Of a stretch of 64,000 nt of DNA, positions 58,885 through 64,000 are shown one piece after another; positions within the stretch are counted from its first letter, which is position 1, and every line of letters begins with the position of its first letter. This stretch comes from Entoloma clypeatum (Eukaryota > Basidiomycota > Agaricomycetes > Agaricales > Entolomataceae): NCBI GenBank assembly GCA_963565915.1, contig OY751489.1:1302001-1366000 (forward strand), read 5' to 3'. A program made the position numbers and the translations under genes. Under the pieces are notes generated by a model. The model did not search any database. It saw only the letters and a list, made by a program, of their open reading frames with translations, and was not told the origin of the DNA.

Positions 58885-59429
58885 CTAATAATAGTTTAAC
58901 ATGATAGAACTCATCAATATATATGTATTCACCTTCTGAAACACCTTGTATGATTTTTAGATCTCTAGATAAGATAGAAATGATGAAATGTGCATATTTC
59001 AGTAAAAGTGTTATATCTCCATAATGAATGCACCAAATTTGAAAAACAGATGTGCTGTGAGGTCCCCTGAATGAGGAGAATCCAAAGCTGAAACAAAATT
59101 TTTTGGTCAAATTTTCGACCTATTTTGCTTCTATTCACCTTATTAAGTCCTTGGGCTTGATTTGAATGGTCTGAGTAGATTTACATACAATGTTACAATG
59201 GTATATATACAGTACATATAGACTACAGTAGTTGTGGAAGGGAGGAAGTAACAAAAGGTTGTTTTTGTGTTTGAGAAAACCCATGGTGATGCACTGTTTA
59301 TCACGATTTACAGTGTGTTTTGATGCATCATTTTAGAATACAGATTCTCTAGTATACATAGCTTGAGTTCCCAACTATATATATACTTTTTATGACTCTA
59401 TATACATCTATTAAAAAGTCAAAGCTATC
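58885..59429. other. AT-rich intergenic region
   Basis: No gene seen. Contains GATGCACTG/GATGCATCA repeats near 59290-59330 and a TATATATA stretch near 59375. It continues the DNA interrupted by Copia-B (45157). Confidence 0.5.
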
Positions 59430-60750
59430 TTGAGGCCTGTGATGCCACGGTTTGGGCATCGAGGGACATCGCCTTTCTTTCCTCACTTTCCAGAACCACT
59501 ACAGCCCTCAGAAAATCTTCCCGCTCTGCATCTTATACTTGCATCATCATCATCATCATCACACCATGATCTTGTCTCGAATCATCCTGCTCTTCCTCTC
59601 CTCCATCGAGCCCGACCTCGCCAACATTCACGCTACCAGCGTTGATCTCCTCCACGCGGGCATGCAGAACCTCCAAGCAACCAGCAAGATGAAATGGCGA
59701 CCGGTTTGTACCTCGGCGGGTGTCCTCGTCGGGTCGGGAGGAAAGTCCGTTGGTGGGGCGGCGGGGATGCTGGTCAACCCCCAATGCTCACGGCGATCCC
59801 GCCCAAGGAGGAATGGCTGCCAGCTTTCTACAAGGGACACCTCCCTGTCATACCACCCCTTCAAGCGACGCCAGCGAAACCCCTTCTTCTCTACCCAATG
59901 ACTGCTTATGGTAACAAGACTGCCCACTCCTCGGATGCCGCCTTCCTCCTTCCCCGCGCTGGTCGGAACAGGTACCCAATCGTCATCGTCATCGTCGCGA
60001 TGTTACAAGCCATGGCGTGGGTCATGGGCGGGCTCACTGACTACCAGCTGTTCAAGGTAGAACATTTCCTGACATCATATATGGACATTGACTGACATGC
60101 CTTATCAGAGAAAACGAACCGCGGCCGCCAATGGACAGACAGCGGGTTCCAAGTTAGAGGTGGTCGTGAGTCTCTTTCTCTTTTTCAGTGGCTCCGAGAA
60201 TAATATGTTCATGTTTTATAGGCACAGGCTGCTGTCAACAGAAGTGCGGGATCAGGTGGGGCCTCCGGGTCCGGCACCACCTCCTCCCAAAGGCCGAAGA
60301 CAAGGAGATCATCTCGGTTGCCAAGAATGTTGCACTTTCATCGCCACTTGCGTCATCCAGGGTTGGCGAGGTTCGTTGATTAAACCTTCTCTCGAGACAC
60401 ACTCTTTGATCCCAACCCCCTCACTAGCTGCCCTCAGCCATGCCGCTTCCGTCTCCAAGTTACACTACTGTGAGTGGTTCCTTTCTGACCATTGCACTTG
60501 CTTTTTACTCATGCGTGCCCTTCACTTGTAGGGCTCTACAGTGCAAACCGCCCGTGTTGACCCTGTCAAGAAGGAGAAGAAAGCTCTGGAAGTAAACGAA
60601 GGTCGTTCAGTCCGCAATTCACCTCCCTCAGTCTCCTCCTTCCCATTGTTCATTGGTTCATCAACAGACCCCGATCCGTTCCGCCGCACCCGCTGCAGAT
60701 TTTCAGAGTCGTAAAGTTGGTAAACGGCGGTACAATAAAGTCAAGAGGGA
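59430..60750 (+). other. Possible host gene fragments, unresolved
   Basis: Plus-strand coding-like pieces include SSIEPDLANIHATSVDLLHA near 59620, AIPPKEEWLPAFYKGHLPVI near 59800 and KRTAAANGQTAGSKLEVV near 60112-60170. A probable GTGAGT...TATAG intron leads to a Ser/Gly/Arg-rich exon (TTSSQRPKTRRSSRLPR). A CATCATCATCATCATC repeat sits near 59540. Family not recognised; frames and limits uncertain. Its 3' part recurs, diverged, at 62282-62600. Confidence 0.3.
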
Positions 60751-62650
60751 AAGTCCCCGATGCCCCGCTGGCGACCCTCCGTAAACGACCGCTCCACCTG
60801 AACCGACCCCGCAAACCCTTTCCTTTCACTTTGCTTGGTAGTTACACATACTATCTCTTGCCAAACTACACGGGTTGCCACCTCATGTCGCGGGAAGGTA
60901 GGGGTGGGATAACGCTGGGGTAGCATGCGTTTGTCACTGGCAGGGGGGTCATCCGTTGTTGATCGGGTGGCTGCTACCTTTGTGGCGGCATGTGTACTGC
61001 TCCAGTGCTCGCCCTTACGCGACCGCTCTTCCCTGTGAGTGTGATGTTTCGTCTCGTCCTTTCATTTCTTGATGTTTGTTATAGGAAACCACCCACTCCC
61101 GTGGTGATCCGTTTTTTTCTTCTTTATTATTTTCTATCTATTGTACGGATTTTCTTATCACTCTGTCTGTTAAAGTCTTCGTCCCCCGTCCTCTCCAGCT
61201 TCTTGGATGCCCCCGAGATGTCTGCGAGGGTGCCGGGAAGGTATGGGCGGATCACACTGCGTTGTATACATGTCGTTCGCTGGCAGGGGGGGGCACCTCC
61301 TTGAGCGGTGGCTGCTACCTTTGTGGCGGTGTGATATCGCAGCGCAGTGCCCGCCCGTACCTCCATCTGCGCTCTTTCCTCAGCATGAAAAAGAATTGGT
61401 ATCTTCTTTTATCTCAACTTACTTTGAGATTCTATATATCCTTACTGATTTTTCTTCAAATCTCTAACTTGACTCGGACCTATGGATCGAAACACAATCA
61501 TGGCGGCCCCCAGCTTCTCAAAGCGATTCAAGACGGTTTTTTTCAACATTAGGAACGAGGCGACCATCTGTGGGACGCGGTTCTTCCTGGCGAATCGACG
61601 CGACCCCAATCATGGCAACGCTGGACGTCGGCCTCAAAAATTCGGGTCGCGAGCCAAAGCAAGCACGGGACATGAACCTCTTCGCAGCATTGGGCACTTT
61701 GTCTTGTGGGAAGGGTGAAGCCCACCACCCCTTCTACCAGATATTGAGCTGCACGTTCATGTCTTGGGTATGTTGCTTCCTCCCGTGATGCCTGGTGACA
61801 AACTGAAATGTCACCTTCTGTTGGTAGATGTGAAGGGGATATCACGCGCGCGATATCCTTCTGCTTTGGCCTGAGCGTCGATTCTCTGCGATGAACGTTG
61901 TTCGACATGGACGCCGCATTCTTGACTACAAGTTCAAATCCGTCGATCAAGGTCACCATTGCCTCTTTTCTTTCCCATGTCTCGACAAACGATCCCTTTG
62001 TTTCTCTCTCCCTCATCTCTTTCATCATCTCAGAGAATGTATTGGCTGCTTGTGATTTATGATGGATTGGAAAAATATTGCTTCGTCTCTTCTGCCTCGG
62101 TCATCTTCTAGAATGTTTCCGCTGCTTGTAATCTGTCTGGATTGTAATATCATTGTGATCTCATTGTGAATCGTTCATCTGCGTTTGGCTCGGACTCATG
62201 TGAGAACAACCCTTCAATGTACCTTCAATGTCTCAAACACTTTTCCAACGCGTTAGAGATGCGGTTGTGACTTGAAATTCTCAGTGGTTCCAAAAATAAT
62301 GTATTCATGAATCGAACAAAACCTCCAAATCCAGTACCAACCCCTTTCAAAGGCCAAAGACGAGTTTGCCAAGAATGGTGCACCTTCATCGCCGCTTGCA
62401 TCGCTCAGGGTTGACGACGTTCGCTTATCAAACCCTCTCGAGTCGAGATACACTTAACCCCCAGGCTCTCACTAGTACCCTCGGCTGCGAGTTTCCTCCA
62501 AGCTACATATGTTGTTGTGAGTCGTCATTTCTTTCCATTTTTTGCACTTTCACTTCCAGAGCCCCATCGTGTAACCCGCCCATGTTGACCCCGTCAAAAA
62601 GGAGCGGGCTCCTGAAGCAACTGCATCAGGAAAACCCTAAATGGTGAATT
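60751..62650. other. Poorly coding region with diverged internal duplications
   Basis: Two segments with GCAGGGGGG...GTGGCTGCTACCTTTGTGGCGG (60938-61000 and 61282-61330) are related. 62282-62600 is related to 60186-60545. Long overlapping frames on both strands (e.g. 61549-62028 minus, 61482-61718 plus) have no recognised motif. Confidence 0.4.
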
Positions 62651-62819
62651 TGGCATCAATGAGTATCAAATGCACCGAAATGATCACCATTGGACCCAGT
62701 GGGACCACAAAGCGCCGCGTGGATAGAATGGTAATCCATTATTGATAGATTGTACTTCATTGAACACGATGACATGATTCACAATCATTTAAAGTATATA
62801 GTTGTGCGAAATTGGTACA

Positions 62820-64000
62820 CTAACAGTGCATGATTCTATATAAGTGCCGGTCGGTATATATGTTCACGTAGAATGTGTCGCACAAGTCAAGAACATTGCT
62901 ACTGGTCCATTCATCGGGGGCACGCGATCCGAAGTGAGGGAAAAGGTGGATACTGCGTCGAATGTCGGAAACAGGGATAATACTACAGACGCGGCCGCCA
63001 TTGTCGTCCTTCAGGGCTCGAATTTTATGTAAATGGTGATGGGGCGATGGTTCCTCAAACGATGAGTACCATTCGACGTATGCTAGATGGGCGGGGATTG
63101 TATGGTTGGGATTGTTGAACATACGGCGTGCGCTCTCTGGTAGTGAAAAGATAACACGGACACGAGCAACATCGTAACCTGGGATGAAAAATATTGTTGG
63201 AACCCCCAACACAGTGGGAAATAGTAGTAGTAAACTCACCTTTCATACCAGTCATTTCACCTGTACCATCATTAATCCGCTTTCTCGCCATTTGATGTAT
63301 TGGGAGTGACGAAGAATCTTCTCCTTCCGTTCAAGCCATAAAGTCATTTGGGAAAACTCGTCTTTGCGGTTGGTGGCGATATAGGCATCCTTGGCGAGAT
63401 CAATGTGGAGTCGTTCGGTATACTGAGTGTTGACATTATCTGTCGTTCCATATAGCTTGATGGCGGAGACGTAATGGGAAGCCCAATGAAGCTTCGGGAG
63501 GTTAAAGGACTCACGAATACCCAAGTCCACAAAGATATTCTTGTGGGTGTGAAACCGCTCCAACGCATCGTCCAGTAGCACCAGAGTTTCGTCGGTGTGG
63601 ACAGGATATTGCGCGAGGTAGAGGAAATCCAAGAGAGCGCTGACACATTCAAGAAGTCGCGCATTTGGGAGCCGGTTTGGTAATTCGGAGCCAATGACAA
63701 GGCCCATGAGTATTCGACACATGTGATCATGTTCTTCGCCAGAGACGCGTGAGAGGGTTGAGATACCTTTCGTGAAAAGTCGGATATTATGGTTTGGTGG
63801 CATACGGCGACAACGAGCATCAATTTCAGCAGCCCCACATGCCTCAATGACCCAGCTGATGAGATGCTTCATAATGCCTTGATATAATTGATGCAGAACA
63901 TCGGGGGTAATCGAGCGATAGATGTGGACATAGGGTAAATCCTTCCAGAAGGGGTCGATAACGGGCTTAATGCCAGCAGCCTTGCAATTCTGGAGAAAAC
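62820..64000 (-). CDS. Plavaka-family (CMC/EnSpm-like) transposase, C-terminal part
   Basis: The minus-strand frame is open to the window edge. KPVIDPFWKDLPYVHIYRSI and TPDVLHQLYQGIMKHLISWV are followed by RMPPNHNIRLFTKGISTLSR, LLDFLYLAQYPVHTDETLVL, RESFNLPKLHWASHYVSAIK, GTTDNVNTQYTERLHIDLAK and EFSQMTLWLERKEKILRH. After a junction near 63240-63300 come HLAYVEWYSSFEEP, SIIPVSDIRRSIHLFPHFG and APDEWTSSNVLDLCDTFYVN, ending near 62820. This order matches Plavaka transposases abundant in Agaricomycetes. The joint between the two parts needs a frame change or unresolved intron. N-terminus and both TIRs are not visible. Confidence 0.85.

Noticed and set aside
59533..59560. CAT repeat as a possible regulatory or CRISPR-like repeat
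   Set aside because: A simple trinucleotide run without spacers; no CRISPR features anywhere in the window.
61549..62028. 159-codon minus-strand open frame
   Set aside because: No recognisable domain, overlapping frames on the other strand, and no splice or context support.

Overview
The window looks like a repeat-rich piece of a basidiomycete genome, probably Agaricomycetes. Short 50-60 bp GT-AG introns, many small exons, a Plavaka-type transposase, Tad-like LINE, Ty1/Copia and chromodomain Ty3/Gypsy elements, and host genes with fungal architecture all point that way. No bacterial, CRISPR or tRNA/rRNA features were found. Everything below was read by eye; exon limits are inferred from splice consensus and family motifs.

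Left cluster (1-9751): a degraded minus-strand Ty3/Gypsy chromovirus (Gypsy-1). It was hit by a Tc1-like element at the window edge, a 5'-truncated LINE (1584-3992) and a gag-only Copia derivative (Copia-A1, 4016-6649). Next come a Tc1/mariner-type element with very long TIRs (10321-11929) and a nearly intact Copia element (Copia-A, 12545-18704). Copia-A sits inside a host gene (Z1) and itself carries a foreign solo LTR in gag.

Gene block (19.3-36.8 kb): a CACTA-like MITE; a multi-exon RecQ helicase (minus); two hypothetical genes; methylthioribulose-1-phosphate dehydratase (mtnB, minus), reconstructed as seven exons encoding 235 aa; a decayed GH27 alpha-galactosidase; a PAS-domain protein (minus); and the tRNA m1A58 methyltransferase catalytic subunit TRM61 (plus), which shares a 143-bp bidirectional promoter with the PAS gene. 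Decayed second copies of both the RecQ and Z1 families lie at 36.9-38.8 kb.

Right cluster (38.8-58.9 kb): a truncated Gypsy-C with a nested solo LTR, a hAT transposase relic, and a 13.7-kb composite in which Copia-B contains a complete Gypsy-2 (49394-56280, TSD TCATT) plus two solo LTRs. After about 3.4 kb of poorly coding, internally duplicated DNA, the window ends in the C-terminal part of a Plavaka (CMC/EnSpm-like) transposase (62820-64000).

The most interesting signal is in Gypsy-1/Gypsy-2. Each carries an extra, spliced, antisense gene between the end of pol and the 3' LTR. It encodes a coiled coil, a basic NLS-like stretch and a perfectly spaced Zn2Cys6 cluster. The same elements are saturated with strand-biased TCGGA motifs containing CGG, the triplet that Zn2Cys6 proteins typically bind. 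This suggests an element-encoded factor that recognises its own element, possibly counteracting CpG-methylation silencing. Consistent with such silencing, older elements here decay largely by CGA-to-TGA (CpG C-to-T) changes.
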